Assembly (NCBI GenBank): GCA_034231615.1
Contig: CM067306.1
Location: 40,773,101-40,837,100, forward strand
Source: Meghimatium bilineatum
Taxonomy: Eukaryota > Mollusca > Gastropoda > Stylommatophora > Philomycidae
Direction of reading: 5' to 3'
DNA length: 64,000 nucleotides
Shown here: positions 12,701 through 27,700 of the stretch, in pieces
Position numbering within the stretch: position 1 is the first letter of the stretch
Layout of the letters: each line of letters begins with the position of its first letter
The notes under the pieces: model-generated
Seen by the model: only the letters and a program-made list of their open reading frames with translations
Databases searched by the model: none
Told to the model about the DNA's origin: nothing
Position numbers and translations under genes: made by a program

Positions 12701-15700
12701 CTCTGGAAAAGACCACAACTTTTTTTTTCAAAATTACACACCGAGTGGATGGAAATACTGTACATATACTACTTGATAGTTTAGTTGTGTGGTTTTATAT
12801 TTTATATAGCGCAAATAAGACATATAAACAATATGTAAAATCACGGTCATGTGTTGCCGGGACCCGAAAGGGAAGCAAAAAATAGCAACACTTCATTTTC
12901 CATACATGTCGTAAGAGACGACTAAGGGGGTTAAAGAGTAAAGAATGGAACCATTTCACCCGAGAGTTTGGGATCCTGGAGGAAAGCAAAGAATAGTTGC
13001 ACTGTTACCTTCCTGGTATGTCATACAAGGTGACTAAGAAGGTTATGGTATGGAGTTGGCTATTACATATAGAGTAAAACAGGATCAATATGATTTGAAA
13101 ATTGAGAGGTTTCGGGCATGCATCCAGACATCCAAGTCAAAATACGTTTGCTGCAGATTTTGGTCCGAACATATGGAGCAGTGCCATTATTGGATTACTT
13201 GAGAGGAGTGGCTCAACATTAACATTTGACTTTATTTCACTAACTTTATTTAGATTTAACTCTTTAACAAGTATTTTTGAGTTTTGGATAGGCAGATATG
13301 TTGAAATATTATAAATTATCGTTTTGATTGTAGTGAATTAAACAATACGTTACGTTTGACACACTACAACAGTATTTTCTTGCAATTCAACATGTGTTTT
13401 CTCACTCAAATTTAGGTGATTATAGTTAATTAAACAGTTTATTATTAACCAACTTTTTAATTGTTTTGCATGCTTTTGCCCTGTGTGATTATGTCATTGC
13501 GCTCATATGGCTGCGTTCTTTTGTTTCCGTGCATTTGTCTTGCACGGTTTGGTCTGGTCACAATTTACATTGTATTGACAGAGTTGATATGCAGTTAAAG
13601 TGGTGGTACTGTCATGTGGTTAGAGTGTTGCTGTTGTCATTTGTTTAGTGTTATCATATAGTTGGAGTGTTACTGTTGTCATGTGATTGGTGTTGCTGTT
13701 GTAATTTGGTTGGTGTTGCTATTGTCATTTGGTTAGTGTTCTTATGTAGTTAGTGTTGTCATGTAGGTAGTGTTGCTGTTGTCTTGTAGTTAGTGTTGCT
13801 GTTGTCATTTGATTAGAGTTGACAGAGTTGATATGCAGTTAAAGTGTTGGTGCTGTCATGTGGTTAGGGTGTAGCTGTTGTTATTTGATTAGCTTTGTCA
13901 TGTGGTTAGAGTGTTGCTGTTGTCATTTGTTTAGTGTTATCATATAGTTGGAGTGTTGCTGTTGTCATGTGATTGGTGTTACTGTTGTCATTTGGTTGGT
14001 GTTGCTATTGTCATTTGGTTAGTGTTCTTATGTAGTTAGTGTTGCTGTTGTCTTGTAGTTAGTGTTGCTGTTGTCATTTGGTTAGTTTTGTCATGTAGTT
14101 AGAGTGTTGCTGTCATTTGATTAGTGTTATTATGTAGTTAGAGTGTTGCTCTTGTCATTTGATTTAGAGTGGGTGTTGCAATGTGATTGCAATGTGCTGG
14201 CATAATCAAGTATGTGATGATTATGCATAAGTGTTTTAAGTGCCTGTTGTGTCATATTGTTAGATCACAATCAAGTGGTTAGAATTATAACAGAAAAGTG
14301 CTTAGCATGCTGGTATAGTCAAGTGGTTCAAGTGGAGGGTCAAAGTGATTTGAAGTCAAATTGAAGTCTGATGTGTCAAGCTGTAAACCATGACACAATG
14401 CATACCATTCTCTTGACAGAATATTCTCTGGCATTTTGTTGTATATTTTCCTGCTAATCTGCAGGAGTTTGAGAACAAACACAGAAGAAGAAGAAGACTG
14501 CCTGTTTGTGCCCTGCTATATTTTCATGAGTCACACTGTTACATTCTACAATGTTACTATTACATTCTGTCTTGTTGCAACATTGTTCTGTCTCTATGTT
14601 ATTTATGTTTATAAGTAGGCCTATAGGTCCTTATAGTATGAATATGGATGTTCTATGTGTGTGTTCCTGAGAATATTTCAATATACTTGTATTGGATGTT
14701 CGTTGTTGTTGTAATAGTCCCTATCTTGACTTGTTCATTCTTAGTGACTTAGGTATGTCTAGAAGAGATCACATCTTTTTTTTGGGATGTGGTTGGTCAA
14801 GTACGGAAATCCTGTTTACCTGAGTTGCAAGGTGATTTGGTGCCATTGCTAGAATGGACCTGGTTCAATTCCCGTCAGCCGTAAGAATTGTTTTCTTGTA
14901 CACACAATTGTATAATGTATGTTAGTTAGTTAGTAGTTGTATCATCGTCATTGCACTTCGGACAAGTCCATAGGTGCTCAGAGCTCTCCTTGAATGTATC
15001 CGCCATTACACGTTGACTGACGGTCCCAGTACGTCATTGATTAATCATCATTCTTTCTCACCCACGAAACTGCTCCTTTCCACACCACATTTCAAACCAA
15101 GCTCCCTTATTCTAGTCATGGAACAAGAGTCATCGCCACTTGTACCGTCATTTATTCATGCGTTTTCCCGTAGGGCCTTCAAAATGTCTGCCGATCCATC
15201 CTTCCACCAACAGCCGTAGTAGCATCGGGGGCGTATTTCACGTATAATGTATGTTTGCATTATGTGTTCTGAATCCCCTATATAATCCTTGCATTTGCTC
15301 TATTTCTGACTACTTATATTCTTACATTTATATACAATCAAATCCTGTTATAACAACTTGGTCCAGACAGACAACATTTTTTATTTAATAACAGAAATTT
15401 GCTATATACAGTATAAACAATAAGAAATAAATATAATTGGGGATTTTGAAAAGTGTTGTTAAAAACGGACATTTGTTGGAAACGTATACTCAGATGTTTC
15501 TGTTGTATTTATGTTCTATGTTTAACTAAGAAATAACTTTTTAGGGCCAAATTCTGTGTTATTTGCCTATATGAAGCCAACCAGGCCTTTTTTTTAATCC
15601 ATTGAAGTTCCAAAAGGACATTGTAGCATTTGTCACTGTCACCAAATACATTTTTTTTACATTAAAAGACTAAAAAGATTAAAATTTTGCTGTTTTTGTG

Positions 15701-18700
15701 TGTGTGAAGTAAATAAATACTTAATCCCTAATGTCAAACATCAAAGCTGATGATGGACACTCTCTCGAGAACGTCTTTTTTGTTCTTAACACTGTTATCA
15801 ACTAGCAAGGATCAAAAGGTTGGCATACAATTTTCTGCTTATACTGTTTTGCATCAAACTTTTCATCATCATCATCAAGTGCCGTTTCCACAATGAATGT
15901 TGGGTGGATCGGATCTCCAAAATCCCTTGTCTCTTACCCTGGTGGTGCACTCTGCTAGACTGTAGCATGTCCATCTCAGGATGTTTCTTTCCTACCTCTA
16001 TCTCTGCCTATCTCTTATTTGCCTCCCCTCAACATTACCCTCAAAGAGATCTTCAACAAAGTGTCATGTTTTTTAATATGTCCAAAATACTATATTTTTT
16101 TTACCTTTTTCCTTCAATAGTTCTTTTTTCATATGAAGTGTTGTTAGAACTTCCTTGTTTGTTTTCTTCTCTTTTGATAAAGCTCTACCTATTCTTCTAT
16201 GTATCCACATCTCAAAGGCAATTCTATCTTCAAGTTGTTTGTTCATTGTCCATGTTTCTAAGCCATACATCAATATAGGATATATGCAGAATTTTGTAAT
16301 TCTCATTTTTAGTTTGTTTGCAATTTGTTTAGATGTCAATATTTTCCTCATGTCATTGAAAATACTTTTAGCCTTTCCTACTCTTCTTTTAGCTTCTGTT
16401 TCACATCTACTATCATTTGTGATTGTGCTATGTGTCCAAGACATTGGTAATTATCTACTTGTTGCAGTATTGTTCTATGTATTTTTATATTTAGCATTTG
16501 TTCCTCTTTGATTTTGCTGATTATCATGCACAAAATAAATTGTTGCAATATCGAGTGGAAATCCTGTAAGAGGTTTCATATTCGGACTGAGAGTATTACA
16601 GTATGACTTGGTTTCTGCAGGGCTGGCGACAATGCCAAATTGTTTGGCACTCACGTAGCAGTCAACTTCGCAGGGTTTGGGAAGTAAGTTATTGTCCAAC
16701 TTCTGTGCTTCATCACACTGTAATCTTTTAGAAATTAGCGCTTACTTTCATTTGTTGAGCTTAATAATTTCTGATTTAGTTTAACTTCTTACTCCAAAAC
16801 GTGTAATGAATTGTTTGAATATTATCTTTCTTTAGAAGCAAGATATATTTTTACATTAACTCTGTGATTGAGAAAACTAGAACTAGGCATTTAACACTTT
16901 GCTGATCAAGTTAATGACCATCAAATCTCTCACATGTTTCCATGGTGACTAACTTCAACATATGTCAAAACTGTTTTAATACTTCAGCAATACTTCAACC
17001 ATAGTTAAAGTATTACTAATAATACTTCTACATCAACCACAGTTATAGTACTACTAATAATACTTCAGTAATACATGATTCTAGAGGGCAGAGTGCCAGG
17101 CAAGAGAAGAAGAGGGAAACCAAGAAGATGATGGACCAACTACATCAAAGAATATATGCAAATGTCTCTGGTCAATGCTTGCCCGGAACAGAGAGGCATT
17201 CATAGTATCCATGATAAAGACAATGTTCTGGAACAAATATGTCACTTGAAGTATAATACATCAACCACAGTTATAGTATTACTAATAATAACTTGGCCTG
17301 AATACCACATCAATCTAGTATTGCAGCATTCATGAAATAGAAGGTTTTAACATAATTTAAATGTGAATCTTTGAATAATTTGTAATTCTATTCGGGTGTA
17401 TTTCATACATTTAAAGAATTGTAAAATTATGCCAAGCATTATAATAACAATTATTTTGCTCTTAAAATAACTCTTAAGGCATACAAATTCCTTGAAATAA
17501 AGCAAACATACATTAAGATACATTATAAATTTCACAGCACTGAGTTGTGATTCTGAATTTCTACCAATTTTTCAAGGTGGCACTATGATTTTTTTTAAAA
17601 TTTGCCTACACCATTGTTAGCAAAGAGTTAGCAATGTTAGTTTGATGTTAGGTTTAGAGATGACTGAAAAAATCCCATCCTGGCATAGAATCCCCCTGCC
17701 GTTTTTGAGACATATATGATCAGAATTGGGCATTTGTGTGTTCGTTCTGTCTTTTCATGCAGCATGTTTTCTTTGTGCCTCTGAAATTTGATGCTTATCA
17801 GCAGTGCAAGCACCTTTGCCGATAGATCAATGACTGGCCTCTATTTGATGCCTAAAAGTTAAGAGTGCCAAATTTATATACATAAGGGGTTCTCAAGCGC
17901 AAGTTGGTTCAAGTCATCAGAGAAGCACACTTTGATGGCCGTCACCTCATATTCAGATGACGGCCATCAAGGCGTGCTTCTTTGACGACCAGACCCATCA
18001 TGCGCTTGAGAACCATATATATATATATATATATATATATGAATTTGACACTATTAAATGCTTAGGGATTAATGAGCAGCAGTTTTATGGATGTTATCAT
18101 GTTTCATCATTTCTCTGTTTGTCTCATTTTCACTTTCGGTGCATTCTTTGTATGATTCCTTTTTGTTTCACCTCTGACCTAGTTTCAAACTTTCCGGTCA
18201 TTTTCACATTGTGCTAGCTAGGCCATGTGAACCTCAGTTGTGTCATTCCTGCTCGTCTTTGGTTTTGATGTATATGTGTATGTAATCTTGTTAAAGGTCT
18301 TTTGGTAGAAACATTGATTTGTGTGTGCGATTATGTGTGCTTCCAGTAATTAGCAAAACTTTATTACCCTGTTTCTAGCTTTACTTAAATCCAGTGAGTG
18401 TTGATGATGTGGAATAGGTTTGAATTTCAAGTTCAGAGCTATCTGCGATGTTTTTTAACATGGCACGTCTTCTCAGGTTTGTGTAACATCTATGTGTCAC
18501 TAGATGGCAACAATTATGACAAAAAGGCTCTGTGGTGGAGGGGTACAGAGCCCATCTGTGATCCCTATCACACGCAATTGTGGAACAGGACTGTTCAGAA
18601 AGCACTGGAAAACTACTGAACGTATATATATATTGCCTAGAAAATCTATACTGCCAAAAAATTCTGGGTTGATAGCCACATCCTGAATAGAATATGCCAC

Positions 18701-21700
18701 CAATTTTTAATGACAAAAAAATTAGTGAATGATATTCAGTGAGTCTAGACTCGTTTCTAGAAAATGTAACTACATTATATTGTAGCAAAGCTGTCATATA
18801 AAATATTATTCTTTTAAATTTTGTTTCATTGTGTATTACTTTTCAACCAACCCTATAGAAACTATAGTGTGTCATGTGACATATTCCTTCCAGAATGTTG
18901 TCTTCCCAATGAACTCTCTGAACCTCTCTCTGTCTTGGGCGATGTGGCTTGCATTTTCTAGCGATGTATTCAGAAACTATAGTAGATGAGTTATTAATAG
19001 CAATTTATCTTATTTATTTATTTGTATAATTACTGTAAAATGTTTTATTTATTTATTTTATATTTTTTGAATGTTTCTCATTGGTATAAATGATAAAAAT
19101 ATTTCTCTTTACTGAGATATTGTCCACTTCTCTCAAAGATCCTATGTTTAATTCATTGCAGAGAAAATTCATAAAGAATAATACAAATTTAAGTGACCAT
19201 TAGACATGAATCAATACTTAATCATATCAGATACAGGGGTATTAATTATTCCATAATAAATATGTGAGGCAGTGTCTATCATGCAAGTAGCCAATATTAA
19301 TACATCATTTATGATTTTTTCATGATAAAAATATCTTTACTGCATATTGAAAGTATATTAACACTTTGGTGACCAATTTCGATATACTATAATATACCTC
19401 ATCCGTGGCATAAGTCATTCCACAATGGCTGCTCCCATGAGTTAACAATGTTTAGCAGTATTTGGTGGCTAAAAATTATTAAAATTCCATTGTTTTTGTG
19501 CAAGTTTGCCTGTCAGATATAATCACTATGGCAGAAAATGTTGACCATCATTACAGCAGAGATGATTCTGATTCTTGGAGAAAATCTGAAGCTGAAAGTG
19601 ATGTTTCATTGAGCAGTTTCGATAGCCTAAATGCTAGGCCTAATGACGATAATTTGGTAATCACATCATAACCGATGCAGGTGATTTAATAAATGTAAAG
19701 AGGGTTGAAATTGAAGGTAGGTGTAGCAGAATTGGCCATGAAAGGGCTGACGTGCAAAACAAGGCATGGAGAAAGTTAGCTAGAAATGAAATTATTGAGG
19801 AGAATACTCTTGCTCCATACACTCTAGTGAACAACAAGGTGTCACAACAAGCACAGATGGATTTCAGTGCATCAATTTTTTAAAACTTATTTTCCCTGAC
19901 ACTGTCATTCATCATATCACAGAAGAAGTGAATAGATATGGTGAAAACCACCTAGAGCTGTGTACACAGGCAGTGCTAAATTAAAGAAGTTGTCTTGGGA
20001 CAGAACTGATACAATTGAGATCTCTGCTTTCATTGGCCTACATATTGCAATGGGAATGTGTTGCAAACCAGCAGTTTCTGACTACTGGTGTATGGACTAT
20101 TGGTTAAGCGTCACACTACTCAAAAGTCATGCATAGGAATAGATATCAACTGCTTCACAGAAACCTGCACTGCGATAATAATCAGGCTAGAATTTCAAGG
20201 GGACAGCCCAGCTATGATCCCACTGTTCATGATAAGATATCTTCTTTACATCATTTTGCCAACCTGCACTCAACAAGAATCTGAAACTGAAAACAACAAA
20301 TGATGCAGTCTTTTGTATCACAGAAGATACAAAAATGCTGGCCGTCACTTAGCATGATTAAAAAATGGTTAACCTTATATCTACTGTCCGCTCAGTTATT
20401 GACAAGACCATTAGAAAGTAGGTATTCCTGAAGGTAGGACAATTCACAAACCTTATCTTTCAGACAAATATAGCAAATACATGAGAGAAGTTGACCACTT
20501 TGGCAAATTGAGAGCGGGCGATCAATACCCACACAGATCCTATAATCTACCATTATGTGAATGTTTACATTTTATATCTACCATTATAGGTAAGATGGAA
20601 GAGTTAAGAAAAGTGTATAACTGGCTATTAAGGCAATGGATGATGAAGCGTACGAGAAAGTAGACAGGGAAAACGTTAGATGTGAGAGTTAATAGGCGTA
20701 GACGGAGTGATTCTAATGATGAGGATAAATCAGAGAGGAGGTCAGAGTGGCAATTCAGTACGGCACGCATGCAAGAAAATCCATATTTTCTTAACTCTTC
20801 CCATTCGCGTAAATTCTCATCCCTGTTTCCTTCATCTTATGCCCCCATTTATTCCTCCACCTATCAACCTATCAATTTTCATCCACCTTCTACATCTCCA
20901 CCTCTTTTTCCACCTACTACTAATCTTTCCGGCACCCCTGAACCCCTCTCCTTAGATCTACCAACTAATCATCATCCTTTAGTACGTTGTATACTGCCTG
21001 ATCTCCCCTTATCTGCTGATGAAATATCCGTTCTCAGCAAAGGTCTTACCTTCATCCCGCTCCGCCCCAGCTGTGATCGCTATTCCTTGGAATGTGATGT
21101 CAATCGATTTCACTGTATTCTTCGTCTTAAACAACACTTTTATTACCACCCTTCGTCCTCTGAACCGGTTTCACTTGATGACCCTTTCTCCTCTTACCAT
21201 CATCACAAACATGATTGGACCCCCCCCCCCTTCTTCTCCTGAAACCAAAACACTTGATGCCTACATTGACTTTACCCTTCATGCTATACAACAGTTACGT
21301 TTTCCTAAACTATGTCGCTCTAATCTCACTATATCAGAGTCACGGGCGCTCTCCAAACTTCGCTCACGTGATGACATTGTGATTAAACCGGCTGATAAAG
21401 GGTGGCACTGTAGTTGTGTGGCAGAAGGACCTATATATCAAAGAAGCCACGCGCCAGTTAGAGGACTTGGATTTCTATCGTCCCTGTGCCAAGGATCCAA
21501 TTTTAGCACATAATGATAAAGTGGACAAAACTCTTAAACAACTTATTAACAGCAATCAACTCCCCATTAGTGCCCTCAAACTTCGGATTATTAAAAGCAA
21601 TCTAGGCTCTCCTGCTCTGTATTTACTACCTAAAATACATAAACCATCTGACCCAGGTAGACCAATTGTTTCCGCCTGTTCTTGTCCAACTGAATCAATT

Positions 21701-24700
21701 TCTGATTTCTTAGACAGTGTCTTCCAACCTCTTGTCGCATCTCTTCCATCTTACCTAAAGGACACTAACCATACTCTATCCATCTTTTCTTCTATTGCTC
21801 TCGATCCTCTACACACCTATCACATATTCCTTCTAGATGTTGTTTCCCTCTATACATGTATTCCTCATAATGATGGGCTTCTGGCGTTACAGTTCTTTCT
21901 TAACATCAATCCGCATAAGTCTATTGCTACTGCCGCTATTCTTCGACTGGCAGAATTAGTTCTCACCTTGAATTCTTTTGAATTCAATGGACACTTTTTT
22001 TATCAAATTAGCGGTGTAGCGATGGGTACTAAAATGGGACCCAGTTATGCCTGCCTATTTATGGGTCACCTTGAACATCTTATCTTTACCACATTTCAGG
22101 GCCCTGTCCCCTCCATATTCCATCGCTACATAGACGATGGGTTTGGGGTTACTGATATTTCTCTTGATAACCTCAACCTTTTCATTGACTTTGTGAGTGG
22201 TTTCCATCCAGCTATTAAATTTACTTCTCTTATTTCCTCCACCTCTGTGAACTTCCTTGACATTTGTGTTTCCATAGGATCCACATCCCTTACCACTTCT
22301 GTACATTATAAGCCTACGGCCTCTCATAGTTTTCTTCTTTATACATCATCTCACCCAAGGTCTTGTCGTCATGCCCTCCCTTTCTCTCAGCTGCTTCGTC
22401 TTCGTCGTCTCTGCCAAGGCGATGTAGATTTTCAGGTTCAATCTCTTAATATGCTGGATTTTTTTCGCCATCGCTTATACCCTGAGGATATCCTGTCATC
22501 AGCTTTACAACGTGTTCTTACTATTTCCCGCTCAGTGGCCCTCGTACCATCTATTAAACATACCTCTGATCGCCCAATACTGGCTATCACTTTTCATCCT
22601 CATAATATGCCGGCACTATGTATCCTATTATGACATTTCTCTATCCTCCAGTTAGATCCCATCTCCAGTCCTGCATTTCCCTCTCTTCCACTAGTCGCTT
22701 TTCGGAGGGACAGAAACCTTCGGGATCTCTTAGTTCATTCTCATCTGTGCACTTCTGCAGGTCAACTAGGAACTGTCCCTTGTCATCGAAATTGTTTGAC
22801 TTGCCCTTTTGTTATTCTCACTCCCATGTTACAGTTTCCTAAATCATACTTTGATATTCAGGATTATTTTTCATGTTTGTCCCGTAATTTAATATACTCT
22901 ATCATATGTAAGCGTTGTGATATTAAGTATATTGGTGAGACTGGTAGACGTTTAGCAGATAGATTCGCCGAAAATGTGAGAGATATCACGAATCATCGTG
23001 ACTCCCCAGTGGTTAATCATTTTAACAGCCCGTCACATCATGGTAGCTCTGATGTCTCTGTAACCGGTTTGTTACATTGTTATACCGGTGACCAGCAATG
23101 TCAGTCCTTGGAATATCGTCTCTTTTGTCATATGGGAGTCTTGCAACCACAGGGAATGAACATTAATCACCGTTTTGTTTGAGTTACCCACCTAATCTTT
23201 ATACCCTCTACTCCCGTATTGCACTGATTCTTGTAATTATTTGTCTTTGTACACTTTCGTGAGTAATTATTTTTGTGTTTGCCGTACTTCTATATAATTC
23301 CTTTATGTCTTCTTTCGTTTGTGTATGTCAATATGTGATTATTTTGTACTCTGCCATTTTGTTATTGTTAAATCATTTACATATTTAGATTTTGATTTCC
23401 TCGTTGTTATTGCAGTTGTCTCTTCGATGGGTGCCCACACATGTATAGTTATTTGTATATGCTTTTTGTTTTATTTTTATATATACTTTTTAAAATATAT
23501 TTTTTATTAATAGGCAAGGTAAGTGTTTTAGTGACCTGTTTAATTCATTTTGCTTGACAAGTTAATCCTGCTATCATTGCAAAGAAGTTCAGGCAGAATA
23601 TCAGTCTTGCTTATATCAGATTATCAGAACAAGCTGTTCTTCGATGAAAAATTATAACATTAATTCTACAGCCTACAACAGAATGACTTACTGGGTGACA
23701 TTTTCCTGACACATATGAAAGGACAAGGTACAAACCAGACTGTATAATGTGTAAAGCTGCAGGAAGAAGTCAGACCTGCATGTACTGCCCTGATTGCAAT
23801 GTACCTCTATGTCCTGCATAAAATTATATCACTGTTGAGGATTATCTGCGGCATCGAAAGAGACTATTGCAGAGACTCATGCCTACAACTTCAACCACTA
23901 CTAATGAAGAAAGCAGTTCAGACTAACCAGAGGAACACAACTATTCAAAACATTCACAATTATTCATTACTAGAATCCACAGACACATACATAATTTACT
24001 CAAGAAATGAAATTACAATAAAAACAATTTCATTTTTTGTTACCAAATTTAATTGTTTTTTTTCATATTAAAATGTATGATCACTTGTTGAATTTGTATG
24101 TCAACAATTTACTTTTATTTATTACTGTCCATATTCTTTAACATTTTAGTGCAATGACTATGAGCACATTCATCTTAAATTCAGGGAAAATAATATATTT
24201 TGAAAAGCACCTGCAAATATCTATAAATAGCTTATTAAATTCAAGATGTCTGCCATGATCAGATGACCAAGTTGTATAAATTAAGTCTATTGCGCATAAT
24301 TAACATCTGTTGTGACCCTGAAAATTTCATTTTGATACAATATGTTTTCAATTTTTTATGAATTTTCAAACACAACGGTCAAAATTTATCCAAGATTTAC
24401 AAACACCCTTGGTAATGAGAGATAGAAATGCTCAGGATTGTTAGTCAGCAAAATGTTACATTTATGTGTGTGCAGTATTTAAACAAAATTAGGGAAAGTT
24501 GTATATTAGTGTTTCTATGGGTGTGGTACCCATTTCTCTATAATGTATAGTTTGGAGGGGAATGATTTTACATGGTAAAAAACTGAATGCTTAAAGAAAG
24601 TAAATTGTATTGATACTGAATATTTCATTTTAGGAAACTAACTGAAGTGAAACTACATACCAAAAAAATGAACTTGTAAAAAATGCACACACATTGTTTT

Positions 24701-27700
24701 ATTTACACAAAATTTTGGTGAAAGTTGTCTTTTACAAATAGAAATACATGCAGAATTATCATATAAATTATGTACCATCTTGAAAGTTTCAGGGATCCTT
24801 TGAAAAACTTCTAGCTTAAGAGGGAAATAACTCTTAAAATTGTGAATATAAAAATTACAGAGATTTATGAGCCCAATTGGTTTGTTTTAAAACAAAAACT
24901 ATACAGTGTATTAGAAAGTTGAAAAATGTCCTGCACAATCTTCTTCTTTTTGTCTTTCGCTTCTTCAAATATCAACATTAATGACTTTGAAATTGCTTGA
25001 GGAGATATTAGAGGGGGAGGGGGGGAATTGATGGGTAGGACGAGGATCAATCAACGAGCCATAGGAACTATAACAGTCTGACTTTACAAAGTACCCTAGC
25101 TTTCTGTACATGTGGGATAGTAGGGACAGGTCTCAGCACTATACCAAGAAGGACTGGCCTACACGAGAAGAATTGGTGCTGGGTAGATCAAAGAACATCA
25201 TCAACAATCCTCTGGTAGACAGAAACAAGATACTATTCCCATCGCTACATATCAAGCTTGGCTTGATTAAACAGTTCACTATTGCCCTGGACAAGGATGG
25301 TGGCTGCTTCACTTACTTGTGCCGCACTTTTCCAGGATTAATCATATAGAGGTTGAAAGGTGGAATTTTTGATAGTCCTTAAGTTCATCAGCTCATCAGA
25401 GATCATAAAAATCTATGAACAAATTGGAATTGGAAGCATGGAAGGCCTTTGTTCTGGTTATGAAGAATATTTTGGGCAACACCACAGCCAGTAACTATGA
25501 AGAAGTTGTCAACAATATGCTGAGTGCTTTAAAAAACCATGGATGCAGTATAAGCATAAAAATGCATGATTTATTTTCATACATGGATCGGTTTCCAGAG
25601 AATCTGGGATCAATGAGTGGCGAGCAGGAAAAGAGGTTCCATCAGTACATAAAAGGGATGGAGACCAGGTATCAAGGACGTTGGGATGCAGTAATGATGG
25701 CTGATTACTGCTAGACTGAAGAGAGACATCCCTGCTGCTGAGTACTCGAGAAAGTTGAAGAAATTGATTATGTTTATGTTTTTAATTTTGCTCATTGATG
25801 ATATAATTTACATGTCCTTACCTTTTTCAATGTCTTCTCTCATTTATATAATTCCATGTTTGTAACATTGAATAAATACATTCTGTTAAACACATTTTAT
25901 GTGAGAATTGTAACACATAAATCAACTACTATTATCACCAAAATGTAGTTATGAATAGAAGGCTATAGTTAGAGAATAGAATTTTTAAAAATCAATTTAG
26001 AAAAAACCCTGACCTGATTGAGAAAAATAGATGTAATTTTTGGCTTCAGTGGCACAAAATTATGTTAAAAAATTATGGACAACTTCCAACCAGTGTAATA
26101 GTTGGAACTGGATAATTTTGTCTTAACCTTCCACCCCTATAGTTTTGCTATTCATAGTGTCTTATTCCAACACCTCTCACTTGTCTAATTTATCTTCAGT
26201 CTCTTGCAGTTTCCCATGGTCCCTTTTGGTTGTCTACAGATGTGATGAGAATCTTAGGAATTTCTTGGTTCACAGTCTGCTCAAGGCTGAAGTCTGGTAA
26301 CTTTGGCACTGTCAGCTACCAACACAGTAGATGCAAAACCTATGTGTATGTCACACAGAGCCATTCTCTAACATTGCCCAAAAGTTACAAACATATTGAA
26401 GAGGGAATATGTGTTTTAGAATATTATCTATGCCATCATTTGTAAACGTTGCCTCATGACTAACATAGGAGAGATGGGTAACACACTTCACATCACATAG
26501 GAGAGATGGGTAACACACTTCACATCACATAGGAGAGATGGGTAACACACTTCACATCACATAGGAGAGATGGGTAACGCACTAACATAGGAGAGATGGG
26601 TAACACACTTCACATCACATAGGAGAGATGGGTAACACACTTCACATCACATAGGAGAGATGGGTAACACACTTCACATCACATAGGAGAGATGGGTAAC
26701 ACACTTCACATCACATAGGAGAGATGGGTAACACACTAACATAGGAGAGATGGGTAACACACTAACATAGGAGAGATGGGTAACACACTTCACATCACAT
26801 AGGAGAGATGGGTAACACACTAACATAGGAGAGATGGCTAACACACTAACATAGGAGAGATGGGTAACACACTTCACATCACATAGGAGAGATGGGTAAC
26901 ACACTAACATAGGAGAGATGGGTAACACACTTCACATCACATAGGAGAGATGGGTAACGCACTAACATAGGAGAGATGGATAACACACTTCACATCACAT
27001 AGGAGAGATGGGTAACACACTTCACATCACATAGGAGAGATGGGTAACACACTTCACATCACATAGGAGAGATGGGTAACACACTAACATAGGAGAGATG
27101 GGTAACACACTTCACATCACATAGGAGAGATGGGTAACGCACTAACATAGGAGAGATGGATAACACACTTCACATCACATAGGAGAGATGGGTAACACAC
27201 TTCACATCACATAGGAGAGATGGGTAACACACTTCACATCACATAGGAGAGATGGGTAACACACTTCCATCACATAGGAAAGATGGGTAACACACTTATA
27301 TAGGAGAGATGTGTAAGAGACTAAAATAAGAGAGATGGGTAACAAACTTCACATAACATAGGAGAGATGGGTAACAAACTTCACATAACATAGGATAGAT
27401 GGGTAACTAACTTACATGGTAGAGATGGGTAAGAGGCTAACATAGGAGAGATGGGTAACAAACTTACATGGTAGAGATGGGTAAGAGACTAACATAGGTG
27501 AGATGGGTAACAAACTTCACATAACATAGGAGAGATGGGTAACTAACTTACATGGTAGAGATGGGTAAGAGGCTAACATAGGAGAGATGGGTAACAAACT
27601 TCACATAATATAGGAGAGATGGGTAACTAACTTACATGGTAGAGATGGGTAAGAGACTAACATAGGAGAGATGGGTAACAAACTTCACATAATATAGGAG

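Larger units (their letters stand above)
19362..24455 (+). mobile_element. piggyBac-type DNA transposon relic, split by a Penelope-like element
   Basis: Left end TTAA|CACTTTGGTGACCA at 19358-19361. Right end ctcaggattgttagtcagca aaatg|TTAC at about 24430-24459, which matches an intact end in 50.4 kb (ggtcagtaaagtg|TTAA). Between them lie N-terminal and C-terminal transposase pieces (see separate entries) with an unrelated PLE in the middle. Excluding the PLE the relic would be about 2.2 kb, near normal piggyBac size but with much of the catalytic core missing. Confidence 0.75.
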
